This document shows, one piece after another, positions 35,183 through 44,241 of a stretch of 64,000 nucleotides of DNA (position 1 is the stretch's first letter; each line of letters begins with the position of its first letter). The stretch spans positions 806,001-870,000 of the forward strand of contig OZ239982.1 in assembly GCA_965197005.1 (NCBI GenBank). Direction: 5' to 3'. A model generated the notes under the pieces. That model was not told where the DNA came from, made no database searches, and saw nothing but the letters and a program-made list of their open reading frames with translations. Source of the DNA: G965197005 sp965197005. GTDB taxonomy: Bacteria; Pseudomonadota; Gammaproteobacteria; Pseudomonadales; Oceanobacteraceae. Position numbers and translations under genes: made by a program.

Positions 35183-35548
35183 TTAATCACTTGGCAGTAG
35201 GTTTAGGAGTTGTTCATAAGGGCGGGCGATAATGGCTTTCCCTTGGGCGATAAAAATAGGACGCTGTAAGAGTATGGGGGTGCGCTCTATGAGTTTGAGT
35301 ATGTCTTCATCGGTAAGTGTCTCAAGCGTTAGGTTGAGCTGTTTAAATTCTGCTTGGTTGTCTCTTAGCATGGCACGGGCGGGCAGGTTGAGATGTTGTT
35401 GTATGTATTTTAGTTGGCTTAAATTTAGGGGCTGTTTGAGGTATTCAAGTACTTCTATGGGGGTGCCCTTTTCTTTTAGTAAGCTAAGTGCTGCACGAGA
35501 TTTGGAGCAGCGTGGGTTGTGTATAAGGTAGTTACTGGTGTTTTGCAT
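35183..35548 (-). CDS. ArsC-family arsenate reductase-like protein
   Basis: 121 residues of the thioredoxin-like ArsC/Spx fold: YLIHNPRCSKSRAALSLL with catalytic Cys14, VLEYLKQPL and LLQRPIFI with the conserved Arg-Pro. Members use glutaredoxin to reduce arsenate, but many chromosomal copies (YfgD-type) have no proven arsenic role. There are no ars transport or regulator genes nearby, so the substrate is open. Confidence 0.85.
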   Translation of the reverse strand: MQNTSNYLIHNPRCSKSRAALSLLKEKGTPIEVLEYLKQPLNLSQLKYIQQHLNLPARAMLRDNQAEFKQLNLTLETLTDEDILKLIERTPILLQRPIFIAQGKAIIARPYEQLLNLLPSD

Positions 35549-35621
35549 CTGTTTGTTGTTGCTTTAAGTAATCAGCGGCTATGGTAACATTTTTGTTGGT
35601 GGTTTATAAGTATAAATAGGG

Positions 35622-36281
35622 TTAGCGGAAGTATAAGTCTTCGTCAAAGGAGCTTAACCATTTGGGGTTAAAGGCAACCATGCCTGAGATGAACATGCCG
35701 TTAATCACGCCTTCTGGAAACATGATAAGTGGTAGGTAGCGTAGGTATTCTCGCCATACTTGTTCAAGGGTATAAATATCCATAAATACTAGGTTAAGTG
35801 CTTTGATGCTGTCGCCAAAGGCGTGACTTAAACCTGCATTAAAAAAAGCAGAAAACATGATGTAGATAAAGGGGTTTCTGGGTAGGTAGCGTTCAATTAG
35901 AGTGGCAAAGTTGGCACTAAAAAAGATGACTAAGGCACAGTTCATTAGGTATTTATAGGCAAATCCTGTGAGGTCTATTTGTGCAAAAGCTAAGTCGCCT
36001 AGGGTAACTCCTAGTCCCACGAGTAGGGCTAAACGCCAGCCCATAAGTAAGGTTAGTGCGGTGTAGCCCATAAGATGAAATTCAAGTCCTGCAAGTAGCC
36101 CTGCTTGCATGTTCATAAGTGCGCTGATGACGATGATTGCACCCCAAAAAAAGTGTTGTAGATAGGGGCTTTGTTTTAGGCGTTGCCAGTTTATGCCCAT
36201 GCAGGCGTAGATAAGTAGTATGCTCATTATTAGGTATGAGCTGATGATAAGATATAGTGGAAAGCTGTTATATGGTGACAT
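35622..36281 (-). CDS. CbiM-like energy-coupling factor permease
   Basis: 219-residue polytopic protein (six to seven hydrophobic segments). The CbiM-family core is visible: GLEFHLMGYTALTLLMGWRLALLVGLGV, and FPEGVINGMFISGMVAFNP near the C-terminus. CbiM proteins are S/T components for Co2+/Ni2+ uptake, but here no ATPase or CbiQ genes are adjacent and the N-terminal metal-binding Met-His is not seen, so transport and substrate are uncertain. Its ATG overlaps the rimI stop (TAATG). Confidence 0.65.
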   Translation of the reverse strand: MSPYNSFPLYLIISSYLIMSILLIYACMGINWQRLKQSPYLQHFFWGAIIVISALMNMQAGLLAGLEFHLMGYTALTLLMGWRLALLVGLGVTLGDLAFAQIDLTGFAYKYLMNCALVIFFSANFATLIERYLPRNPFIYIMFSAFFNAGLSHAFGDSIKALNLVFMDIYTLEQVWREYLRYLPLIMFPEGVINGMFISGMVAFNPKWLSSFDEDLYFR

Positions 36282-36739
36282 TAAATGTCCTTGCTTAGTA
36301 TGAGTGCGTCTTCTTTGCCTTGTTTACAGGGATAGTAGTTTTTACGAGTGCCTAGCATGTGAAATCCTGTTTGTTGATAGAGGTTGATGGCTTGTTGGTT
36401 GCTGCGGCGTACTTCTAAAAAAAGTTGAGTTGCGCCTATATCCTGAAGCCAATTACAAATAAATGTCAATAGGGTTTTGCCTAAGCCTTGTTGTTGGTAT
36501 GGGCTGTCAATGACGATGTTAAGTAGTTCTGCTTCATTGAGTATTAAGCGTACCATAGCAAAGCCAATTATTTGATTGTTTTGTTGTAACACCCAAGCAT
36601 GGTTTGGGGGGGTTAAAAATTGTTTAAATTGTTGATAAGACCAGGGTTTTAGGTGAGAGAGTTTGTCCATGCGTTGGGCTTGAGCAATATGTTTAAGGCT
36701 CATGGGAAGTATGTTGGTGGCGTTAGAATTGTTGTTCAC
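36281..36739 (-). CDS. rimI: RimI, ribosomal protein S18-alanine N-acetyltransferase
   Basis: GNAT-fold enzyme that acetylates the N-terminus of ribosomal protein S18. Acetyl-CoA loop PYQQQGLGKTLL; LFLEVRRSNQQAINLYQQTGF and RKNYYPCKQGKEDALIL are RimI hallmarks. The proposed GTG start at 36739 gives the family's usual N-terminal length and overlaps holD by 17 nt; an ATG at about 36703 is the alternative, and a TTG at 36781 is less likely. Follows holD, as in E. coli. Confidence 0.88.
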   Translation of the reverse strand: MNNNSNATNILPMSLKHIAQAQRMDKLSHLKPWSYQQFKQFLTPPNHAWVLQQNNQIIGFAMVRLILNEAELLNIVIDSPYQQQGLGKTLLTFICNWLQDIGATQLFLEVRRSNQQAINLYQQTGFHMLGTRKNYYPCKQGKEDALILSKDI

Positions 36740-37397
36740 TGAGTGTATGCCATAGTTGACGTTTGCCGCTGGCGGTGGCAAAAACTTCTGTTAAATCAGG
36801 TGTTAAACATATTACGTTATATTCAGATAGCCATTGCTGGCTGGTTTTGCCAAAGGCAAAGCATTGGGTGATGCCGTCTTGAATAAATACTTGCCATTGG
36901 GCAGCTAAGGCTCTTTTGGCAACGCTTGCGCTTTGTTCTTGTTGGTGTGTTTTTAGGTAGGGCCATTTAAATTCGATAGGCATGTGGGGGTCGAGTGGTT
37001 GTTGCTGTTCTCGCATGATTGATGCGACTAAATTTTGTAAGGTTTGTTTTTGTGCGAGGTTATCGCATACCCAAAGGCTGTGTTTGTTAAGGCGAATGAA
37101 AACGAGCTCAAATTGGGGGGTGCTGGGTGTTTGTGGTTGCGCTGGTGCTGGTTGTTGCGCTGATGCTTGGGTGCTGTTTGTGTGTGTTGTGGCGGTTGTG
37201 CTGGGGAATGTGTCTGCTAGCAGTTGTGTGAAGCTGGCATTGGGACTGTTGTTGTCTGCGGTGGTTGTGGGGGCTGTTGGCTTGCTTTTTTTGCTGGCAA
37301 TCCATCTTGGGTTGGGGGCAAATTCTAGGGGCTGTTTGGGTATCCAGCATTGAATACCCATTTGTTGTAAGTAGTTAATTCGCTGTGTTTCTAGCAT
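36723..37397 (-). CDS. holD: HolD-like DNA polymerase III psi subunit
   Basis: 224 residues. The N-terminus RINYLQQMGIQCWIPKQP fits the short psi segment that binds chi, and the C-terminal domain (about 90-224) resembles psi. In between is a low-complexity Thr/Gln/Ala/Pro linker of about 50 residues (TTATTHTNSTQASAQQPAPA), making it longer than the 137-residue E. coli protein. Assignment rests on the N-terminal motif and the holD-rimI neighbourhood. It starts 1 nt after the leuA stop. Confidence 0.65.
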   Translation of the reverse strand: MLETQRINYLQQMGIQCWIPKQPLEFAPNPRWIASKKSKPTAPTTTADNNSPNASFTQLLADTFPSTTATTHTNSTQASAQQPAPAQPQTPSTPQFELVFIRLNKHSLWVCDNLAQKQTLQNLVASIMREQQQPLDPHMPIEFKWPYLKTHQQEQSASVAKRALAAQWQVFIQDGITQCFAFGKTSQQWLSEYNVICLTPDLTEVFATASGKRQLWHTLSEQQF

Positions 37398-37398
37398 T

Positions 37399-38952
37399 TT
37401 ATATGCTCGCAGCTTGTGGGTGTTGTTTTTGATGTTCTAGCATGAGTAAGTTAAAGGCATGTAGATAGGCTTTTGCGGAGGCGGCGACTATGTCGGTGTC
37501 TGAGCCTAGTCCGTTAACTATACGACCATTTTTTTCGAGTCTTACGGTGACTTCTCCTTGGGAGTCGGTGCCTTCGGTGATGGCGTTGACGGAGTATAGT
37601 TGTAAGTTGGCTTTTGAGTGTAGCAGGCTTTCTATGGCTTTGAAGGCGGCATCTACTTGACCACTGCCTTCGGCTTGGGCTTTTAGTTCGTGTTTGTTTT
37701 CGTCAGCTAAAATGATGTTGGCGGTGGGTTTTTCGCCTGTGGCTGAGTGTGAAGATAGGGACACCAGTGTGTATCCTGTTTGTGTGTGGCTGCTGTTTCT
37801 TTCTGTGATGAGTGCTTGTAGGTCTTCATCAAATATTTCATGTTTTTTGTCTGCGAGTAATTTAAAGCGGGTAAATGCTTCGTTGATGGCGGCATCATTT
37901 TCTAGGTGAATTTGTAGGTCATGTAGACGGGCTTTAAAGGCGGCACGTCCAGAGTGTTTGCCTAGGACAATTTTGTTGGTGTTCCAGCCGACATCTTCGG
38001 CACTCATGATTTCGTAAGTTTCTCGGTGTTTTAATACGCCGTCTTGATGAATGCCAGATTCGTGGGCAAAGGCGTTGGCTCCTACAATGGCTTTGTTGGG
38101 CTGTACTGCAAAGCCGGTAATACTGGAGACGAGTTTTGAGGTGGGTACTATTTGGCGGCTGTCTATGCGTGTGTTTAGGTTAAAGAGGTCTTGGCGTGTT
38201 TGTAGTGCCATGACGGTTTCTTCTAATGAGGCGTTGCCTGCCCTTTCTCCTAGTCCGTTAATGGTGCATTCTATTTGTCTTGCGCCTTGGGTTACGGCGG
38301 CTAGTGAGTTGGCAACGGCTAAGCCTAGGTCGTTGTGGCAATGTACGGAGAATATGGCTTTGTCTGCGTTGGGAATGCGGGTTAGTAGTTGTTTGATGGT
38401 GTTGCCAAATTCTTTTGGCTCGGCGTAACCTACGGTGTCTGGAATATTGATTGTGGTTGCACCTGCGTTAATGGCAGCTTCGATAATTCGGCATAAGAAG
38501 TCAATTTCTGAGCGTCCTGCATCTTCACATGAAAATTCGACATCATCAATTAAGTTGCGTGAGAGTTTGACGGCTTTGACGGCTTGTTCTATGACGGCTT
38601 CAGGTTGCATGCGTAGTTTGTGTTGCATGTGAATGGGGGAGGTGGCAATAAAGGTGTGAATGCGTCCCATCGGTGCTGGGCGTATGGCTTTGGCTGCTTG
38701 TTCTATGTCGTTTTCAAGGGCGCGTGCTAAAGAGCAAACACGGCTTTCTTTGACGGTTTTGGCAACGGCTTCTATGGCGGCAAAGTCGCCAGGGCTGGCA
38801 GCAGCAAAACCTGCTTCCATTACGTCTACTTTGAGTTTTTCTAGGGCTTTGCCAATGCGTACTTTTTCTTCTAAGTTCATGCTTGCGCCGGGGCTTTGTT
38901 CTCCGTCACGCATGGTGGTATCAAAAATAATAATGGAATTGTTGCTGCTCAT
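37399..38952 (-). CDS. leuA: LeuA, 2-isopropylmalate synthase
   Basis: 517-residue enzyme that condenses acetyl-CoA and 2-oxoisovalerate in leucine synthesis. Catalytic TIM barrel starts with FDTTMRDGEQSPGASM; the metal HxH is in FSVHCHNDLGLAVANSLAA; GERAGNASLEE and the GIHQDGVLKHRETYEIM subdomain follow. The C-terminal regulatory domain (about 390-505) for leucine feedback is present. No leuBCD or leader peptide nearby; the 60-nt upstream gap is too short for an attenuator. Confidence 0.96.
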   Translation of the reverse strand: MSSNNSIIIFDTTMRDGEQSPGASMNLEEKVRIGKALEKLKVDVMEAGFAAASPGDFAAIEAVAKTVKESRVCSLARALENDIEQAAKAIRPAPMGRIHTFIATSPIHMQHKLRMQPEAVIEQAVKAVKLSRNLIDDVEFSCEDAGRSEIDFLCRIIEAAINAGATTINIPDTVGYAEPKEFGNTIKQLLTRIPNADKAIFSVHCHNDLGLAVANSLAAVTQGARQIECTINGLGERAGNASLEETVMALQTRQDLFNLNTRIDSRQIVPTSKLVSSITGFAVQPNKAIVGANAFAHESGIHQDGVLKHRETYEIMSAEDVGWNTNKIVLGKHSGRAAFKARLHDLQIHLENDAAINEAFTRFKLLADKKHEIFDEDLQALITERNSSHTQTGYTLVSLSSHSATGEKPTANIILADENKHELKAQAEGSGQVDAAFKAIESLLHSKANLQLYSVNAITEGTDSQGEVTVRLEKNGRIVNGLGSDTDIVAASAKAYLHAFNLLMLEHQKQHPQAASI

Positions 38953-39012
38953 GCTGGTTCTCTTAATGTTTTTTTATAGTTGATTGAAGATTAAATTATA
39001 TGTGAATTTTGG

Positions 39013-39675
39013 TTAGCTTTCAGCTTGATTAATTTGTTTTTCGTAATATTTTTTGAATGTGACAAAGCGGTCATTTTTTTGGTCGCAACAAAGAATATTG
39101 CCTGTTTTGATGTTGTATATCCAGCCATGTAGATTAAGTTGTTTGGTGGCAAGGCGTGCAGCTACGATGGGGTGGGTGCGTAAGTGTTGTAGTTGTTGCA
39201 TGACATTTTCTCTAATTGCTTCATCTAGGTGCTCTATGGCAAGTTTTTCGCCTGCATTGAGGTTGTGGCGAGCACGAATGATTTCTACAACGGAGCGGCA
39301 GTGTCCAAGCCATTCTTTGACGTGTGGTAATAAGCCTAAGCTGTTGACATCTAAGGCACCGTGCATGGCGCCGCAGTCGGTGTGTCCGCAGAGAATAATG
39401 TCTTTCACTCCGAGTACGGCGACGGCATATTCAATGGAGGCGGTCATGCCTCCTGTTTCATTGCTGTGTGGCGGAATGATATTGCCTGCATTGCGACAAA
39501 TAAATAAGTCACCTGGTTTAGATTGGGTCAGCATATTGGGGTCTATACGTGAATCTGAGCAGGTTATAAATAGGACTTTAGGACTTTGGTTATAAGCTAG
39601 TTCACCAAATAAGTCTTTGTGCTGTTTGTATTCGCTTTGTTGAAAGGCAAGCACGCCTTTTATCATGTTATGCAA
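39013..39675 (-). CDS. can: Beta-class carbonic anhydrase
   Basis: 220-residue zinc enzyme interconverting CO2 and bicarbonate. Zinc ligands Cys39, His98 and Cys101, and the Asp41-Arg43 dyad (TCSDSR; GHTDCGAM), are present. No signal peptide, so cytoplasmic. Overlaps the upstream mechanosensitive channel gene by 8 nt. Confidence 0.95.
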   Translation of the reverse strand: MHNMIKGVLAFQQSEYKQHKDLFGELAYNQSPKVLFITCSDSRIDPNMLTQSKPGDLFICRNAGNIIPPHSNETGGMTASIEYAVAVLGVKDIILCGHTDCGAMHGALDVNSLGLLPHVKEWLGHCRSVVEIIRARHNLNAGEKLAIEHLDEAIRENVMQQLQHLRTHPIVAARLATKQLNLHGWIYNIKTGNILCCDQKNDRFVTFKKYYEKQINQAES

Positions 39676-40783
39676 AAGGAGTCTCGCCTGTGTTGTTTGA
39701 ATTTGCTGTGGTGCTAGGTAAGCTGTCTACGTATAAAGTACGTGATGGAAATGCACATTCCGCACCCAGTTGTTCGATTATTTGGAGTATTTTAAGCAAT
39801 ACATCTTGTTTGATTTTGTGGTATTCAACCCAGTCTGTGGTGCGTGTGAAGGTGTAGATGAAAAAATCAAGGCTAGAGGAGTTAAAGACGTTGAAGTTTA
39901 CAATTAATGTCATTTGCTGGTTGATGTCTGTGTGGTTGGCAAGCATCTGATGGACTTGTTTGATAATCTCTGGCATTAGGTGTGCATCTTGGTAGCGAAT
40001 GCCTATGGTTTCACGAATACGGCGACTGAGCATGCGTGATGGGTTTTCTACAGCAATGGTGGTGAAAATTGCGTTAGGTACATATAAAGGACGTTTGTCG
40101 AAAGTACGGATACGGCTCATACGCAAACCAATGTGCTCAACGACACCTTCTATTTCTCTATCAGGGGAGCGTATCCAATCGCCTACTTTGAAGGGTTTGT
40201 CCATATAAATAATAATGGCACCAAAAAAGTTTGAGAGCATGTCTTTAGCGGCCATGCCGACAATTAATCCACCCATACCGCCAAAGGCCAATATGCCAGA
40301 AATAGATACGCCTAAAATCTGTAAAGCAGGTAGCGCAATAAGTACAGAGAGTATGATTTTGGCGATATTGCCCAGCATGGACATGGTGGTGGGGTCATAA
40401 CCGCGTTCAATTTGATGTGATACAAGGTTGTTAATTAAACGCCATGCTGCCCAAGAAATAAGTACTAGAAGGCTTAGGTTTCTGACTGTGGCGATTTGTG
40501 AGATGACATCTGGTGCAAATTGTTTGGCTAAAATAATGCCGAGAAAGTTAAGCCCTAATGTCCATATAGTCCAAGTGATTGGGCTTTTAATGGCATATAC
40601 GATGGCATCGTCCCAAAGGTTAGGGGATTTATCTACCCATTTTAATAAGCGTCGCTTGCTTAGTGCCCAAATAACAGCAACCAGCATGGTGGCAATGAGT
40701 ACAATGGCAGATTGGACTAACCAAAAGTTTTCGGCACTGACAAATTGTTTAATCCAGTTGAAATATGCTAAAAATTCAGCCAT
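39668..40783 (-). CDS. MscS-family mechanosensitive channel
   Basis: 371 residues. N-terminal membrane segments (about 20-40, 70-95, 110-125, 140-165) precede the pore helix GGMGGLIVGMAAKDMLSNFFGAIIIYMDKPFKVGDWI, then the beta domain with RSPDREIEGVVEHIGLRMSRIRTFD and PNAIFTTIAVENPSRM. It probably opens under membrane tension to release osmolytes. Overlaps rlmB and can by 8 nt each, giving a tightly coupled rlmB-mscS-can unit. Confidence 0.92.
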   Translation of the reverse strand: MAEFLAYFNWIKQFVSAENFWLVQSAIVLIATMLVAVIWALSKRRLLKWVDKSPNLWDDAIVYAIKSPITWTIWTLGLNFLGIILAKQFAPDVISQIATVRNLSLLVLISWAAWRLINNLVSHQIERGYDPTTMSMLGNIAKIILSVLIALPALQILGVSISGILAFGGMGGLIVGMAAKDMLSNFFGAIIIYMDKPFKVGDWIRSPDREIEGVVEHIGLRMSRIRTFDKRPLYVPNAIFTTIAVENPSRMLSRRIRETIGIRYQDAHLMPEIIKQVHQMLANHTDINQQMTLIVNFNVFNSSSLDFFIYTFTRTTDWVEYHKIKQDVLLKILQIIEQLGAECAFPSRTLYVDSLPSTTANSNNTGETPFA

Positions 40784-41519
40784 GTTTTTGTCTCCCTATT
40801 TCAAATAAGCATACGCCTGTTGCAACTGATACGTTGAGGGAGCTGACAGTACCTTGCATTGGAATATGTACTAGATAATCGCATACAGATTTAGTTAAGC
40901 GTCTTAGCCCTTCGCCTTCTGCTCCCATAACTAATGCTAATGCGCCTGTTAGTTTTTGTTGGTATATGTTTTGAGTTGCCTCACCTGCTGTGCCTACGAG
41001 CCAAATGCCACGTTGTTTTAGTGCTTCTAGCGTACGAGCTAAATTGGTTACCTGTACATAAGGTACGCTGTTGGCAGCACCTGATGCTACCTTGGTTGCG
41101 GTGTCATTAAGTGGTGCAGATTTGTCTTTGGGGGCAATCACCAGATGCACACCAGCAGCGTCAGCAGTGCGTAAACAAGCACCTAGGTTATGTGGGTCGG
41201 TAACACCATCGAGCACTAAAATAAGTGGCTCTCCTATGATGTTATTAAGTAGGCTTTCTAGTTCGTTATCGCCTAAGGTTGCAAGAGGGCGGCATACGGC
41301 AAGTATGCCTTGGTGTACGGCATTTTGGGTTTGTTTGTCTAAGGTTTGTTTGCTTACTTTTTGGATTTTAATGCCTTCGTCATGCGCTAAACGAATGAGG
41401 TCATCAATGGATTTGTGCTGTTTTTCTTTTTGTATCCATAGTTGGGTTATGCGTTCAGGCTGGCTGCTAAGTAGTTGTGATACTGCATGTATACCATAGG
41501 TCTGTGTGTGTTTACTCAT
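40776..41519 (-). CDS. rlmB: RlmB, 23S rRNA (guanosine-2'-O-)-methyltransferase
   Basis: 247-residue SPOUT enzyme methylating G2251 of 23S rRNA. The N-terminal TrmH substrate-binding domain starts YGIHAVSQLL. The knotted SAM domain shows LDGVTDPHNLGACLRTADAAG, MGAEGEGLRRL and IPMQGTVSSLNVSVATGV. Downstream of bamD by 23 nt. Confidence 0.96.
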   Translation of the reverse strand: MSKHTQTYGIHAVSQLLSSQPERITQLWIQKEKQHKSIDDLIRLAHDEGIKIQKVSKQTLDKQTQNAVHQGILAVCRPLATLGDNELESLLNNIIGEPLILVLDGVTDPHNLGACLRTADAAGVHLVIAPKDKSAPLNDTATKVASGAANSVPYVQVTNLARTLEALKQRGIWLVGTAGEATQNIYQQKLTGALALVMGAEGEGLRRLTKSVCDYLVHIPMQGTVSSLNVSVATGVCLFEIGRQKHG

Positions 41520-41542
41520 GTTAGGTGTCTCCTGTTGCTGCT

Positions 41543-42381
41543 TTAGCGACCTAGTAAGCCTAAGGTAAGAATGTATAAAAAAGAATGGCGGTCTGTCATG
41601 GCTAAATCAGGACCTTTGAAGTTGCCATTTTTTAGATATTTATTGTTGGGGTAGTGACGCTGTAATAAAGTGAGGGCTTTAGCGGATTCTGATGTCAGAG
41701 CCAGTTCTTTAAAGGCTTCAATTTGAACTACTAAAGCGTCTTCTACATATTTGGTTTGTTGAAAATTTAACAGCACTTTTGTGGCACGATCAGCGGCGGC
41801 AACAAAGGCGTGACGTTTCATATAAAAGCGGGCAATGGCAATTTCATAAGAGGCCATTTTTTCACGCAAAAAGCGCATGCGGGCAGTGGCATCAGCAACA
41901 AAACGGCTATTTGGAAAACGCTCAATAAGCTCATTAAAATAAGCAAAAGAATCACGAAAGGCACTTTGGTCTCGCTCGTTAAGTTCTTCTGGCCAATAAC
42001 GCTCAAGGGTGGAAAATCCCAGTTCATAGGTTGCTAAACCACGCATGTAGTAGGCGTAATCAACCTGTGCGTGTGTAGTGGGTTTAAGCGAATAAAACGC
42101 TCAGCAGTTGCGAGTACATCGTCCATTCTATTTAGGTGATAATAGGCGAACATCAGCTCTAACTGTGCTTGTTCAGCAAATTCACCAAAGGGATAGTAGG
42201 TTTCGAGTTTTTTAAGCTCTTTTTCGGCACTAAAGTAGTCTTCGTCGTCCATTTCTTCTTTGGCACTTAGATAATATTCTTGCTCAGTGCGTTCATAAGG
42301 ATTTTCTAGTTTGCTAGCACAGCCTCCAAGTAATATGGGCGCAAGCAAAAAAAACAAAATGGCAGGTTTAAAATAGGGCAT
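41543..42381 (-). pseudogene. bamD: BamD outer-membrane assembly lipoprotein, split by a frameshift
   Basis: BamD is the essential TPR lipoprotein of the BAM complex. The first frame (42381-42034) encodes the signal peptide with lipobox LLGGC and the first TPRs, to ERFIRLNP. It then shifts frame within CTACACACGCACAG and ends at TAG 42034. The second frame (from ATG 42046 to 41543) continues exactly where the family does, with V-D-Y-A-Y-Y-M-R-G-L readable just before its ATG, through the last TPRs. The simplest explanation is a 2-nt (CA) insertion. The fragments overlap by 13 nt, so coupled reinitiation at ATG 42046 is possible. Start 42381 was chosen for GGA 6 nt upstream. Divergent from rluD as usual. 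Confidence 0.85.
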
Positions 42382-42526
42382 GGACATTCCAAAAATTAAC
42401 AATTAAATTAAATTCACAAGTAAAAATACGGTACACTGGAAATTATCTGCAAAATAAATGGGCTACTTTACTATTATCTGCCTATTAAGAGCAACAATAG
42501 AAACCGAATTAGTAAGAGAATTAAGT

Positions 42527-43498
42527 GTGTCAGAAGATGAAAGTCTCGTTGAGCAAATTCAACAAACAGCCAATGTACCTATCGCATTAAGTCACTTGCG
42601 CTTAGACCAGATTGCCGCCCAATTGTTTCCTGATTTTTCACGAGGTAAGTTGCAAGCATGGATTAAAAGCGGACACTTAACGGTTAATGGGCATATCGCT
42701 CATGTTCGCAGTAAGCTGGTAGGTGATGAGCTGCTTGCATTAAATGTAACGCCAGAGCCGCAAGGTCATTGGGTTGCCACAAAAATGGCACTTGATATTG
42801 TATTTGAAGATACGCATTTATTAGTGATTAATAAGCCTGTTGGTTTGGTTGTGCACCCTGCTGCAGGTCACCATAGTGATACGCTGGTTAATGGTGTTTT
42901 GGCCTATTTACCAACTAATGAACAGCTTCCTAGAGGTGGTATTGTGCATCGTTTAGATAAGGATACCAGTGGCATTATGGTGGTTGCTAAAAGTCTAAAA
43001 GCGCAGCAGCATTTGGTGCAGCAGTTGCAAACTCGCAGTATGGGCAGAGAATATCATGCAATTACTCAAAGACAATTAGTCAGTGGCGGTTGTATTAATG
43101 CACCTATTGCACGACACCCTAATCAGCGCACTCGTATGAGTGTGAGAGACGGAGGTAAGTCAGCGGTAACGCATTATAGCTTGTTGCATAAATTTGCCGC
43201 TCATACTCATATTCGTGTCAAACTGGAAACAGGACGGACTCATCAAATTCGGGTACACATGGCACATATCGGTTTTCCTTTAGTTGGCGATGTAGCTTAT
43301 GCAGGACGCAAGCATGTTAGTAAAGGGCTCAGCGTGAACGCCCGAACGTATATACAGCATTTTAAGCGTCAAGCGTTACATGCAAAAACCCTGCGACTTA
43401 TTCACCCACAAAGCCAAGAGCCTCAGGTATTTGATTGTCCTTTAGCAGCGGATTTTTGTGAATTATTAGAGGTGCTTGGCGAGAATGAAAAACTATAA
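42527..43498 (+). CDS. rluD: RluD, 23S rRNA pseudouridine synthase
   Basis: Makes pseudouridines 1911, 1915 and 1917 in helix 69 of 23S rRNA. An S4 domain (RLDQIAAQLFPDFSRGKLQAWIKSG) comes first. The RsuA/RluABCD catalytic domain has LVINKPVGLVVHPAAGH, the catalytic Asp in GGIVHRLDKDTSGIMVVAK, and LETGRTHQIRVHMAHIGFPLVGD. The GTG at 42527 has AAGAG 8 nt upstream and gives a normal N-terminus; an in-frame ATG at 42458 adds 23 residues but has no visible ribosome-binding site. It overlaps pgeF by 14 nt. Confidence 0.93.
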   Translation: MSEDESLVEQIQQTANVPIALSHLRLDQIAAQLFPDFSRGKLQAWIKSGHLTVNGHIAHVRSKLVGDELLALNVTPEPQGHWVATKMALDIVFEDTHLLVINKPVGLVVHPAAGHHSDTLVNGVLAYLPTNEQLPRGGIVHRLDKDTSGIMVVAKSLKAQQHLVQQLQTRSMGREYHAITQRQLVSGGCINAPIARHPNQRTRMSVRDGGKSAVTHYSLLHKFAAHTHIRVKLETGRTHQIRVHMAHIGFPLVGDVAYAGRKHVSKGLSVNARTYIQHFKRQALHAKTLRLIHPQSQEPQVFDCPLAADFCELLEVLGENEKL

Positions 43499-44207
43499 AA
43501 AAATTCAAGACTGGTGTTTGCCAAAAGGGGTGTCTGCACTGATTAGCCATGCTGTTGGTGTCAGTGATGATAATCCTTATGGTGCATTTAATCTTGCTTT
43601 GCATGTAGGTGACAATCCCCACAGGGTCATTAAAAATCGCCAGCAATTACTTGCCTGTGAGCCGAGTTTGCGTGCCATTCAATGGCTTAATCAAACGCAT
43701 AGTACTGAGGTGGTGTATGCCTGTGGTCATGCGGTTACTCTTTTTGCTGATGCCTGTGTAAGCAATATTCAAGGGGTTGCTGCTGCTATTTTAACGGCAG
43801 ACTGTTTGCCTGTTTTATTTTGTGATGCCACAGGCTCTCAAGTTGCCGCTGCTCATGCAGGTTGGCGTGGTTTGGCACAGGGCATTTTACTGAATACCTT
43901 AGGGCATTTTTCTAACCCTAAAGAGGTGAGCGTTTATTTTGCTCCCGCCATTAGCCAAGCGGCATTTGCTATAGGAAATGAAGTCCGCCAAGCCTTTAGC
44001 TGGGCAAGTGATGCTTGTTTTTATAAAGATACAAAAGGACAACTTTATGGCAACTTGTATGCGTTGGCAAAAGAGCAGCTTAGTGATGCTGGGGTAACAC
44101 AATTTTATGGAGCAACAGGCTGTACTTATCAGCAGCAGGCGTATTACTCGTACCGCCAAAGACCGCAAACAGGGCGGCAGGTTAGTTTAATTTGGCGGCA
44201 TTCCTAA
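43485..44207 (+). CDS. pgeF: PgeF/YfiH family peptidoglycan editing factor (laccase-domain protein)
   Basis: About 240 residues. The Zn/Cu-binding residues typical of the multi-copper-oxidase-like YfiH fold are present: His in LNQTHSTEV, Cys in LTADCLPVLF and His in AAAHAGWRGL. Members remove misincorporated UDP-MurNAc-L-Ser or act as purine nucleoside phosphorylases. The classic rluD-pgeF pair with a coding overlap is conserved. ATG 43485 is preferred to the TTG at 43476. Confidence 0.93.
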   Translation: MKNYKKIQDWCLPKGVSALISHAVGVSDDNPYGAFNLALHVGDNPHRVIKNRQQLLACEPSLRAIQWLNQTHSTEVVYACGHAVTLFADACVSNIQGVAAAILTADCLPVLFCDATGSQVAAAHAGWRGLAQGILLNTLGHFSNPKEVSVYFAPAISQAAFAIGNEVRQAFSWASDACFYKDTKGQLYGNLYALAKEQLSDAGVTQFYGATGCTYQQQAYYSYRQRPQTGRQVSLIWRHS

Positions 44208-44241
44208 AGTTTAAAACATCACTAAGTAGCATAAAGGCGTG

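Noticed and set aside
38953..39012. Leucine attenuator/leader peptide before leuA.
   Set aside because: Only 60 nt, no Leu-codon run and no alternative hairpins.
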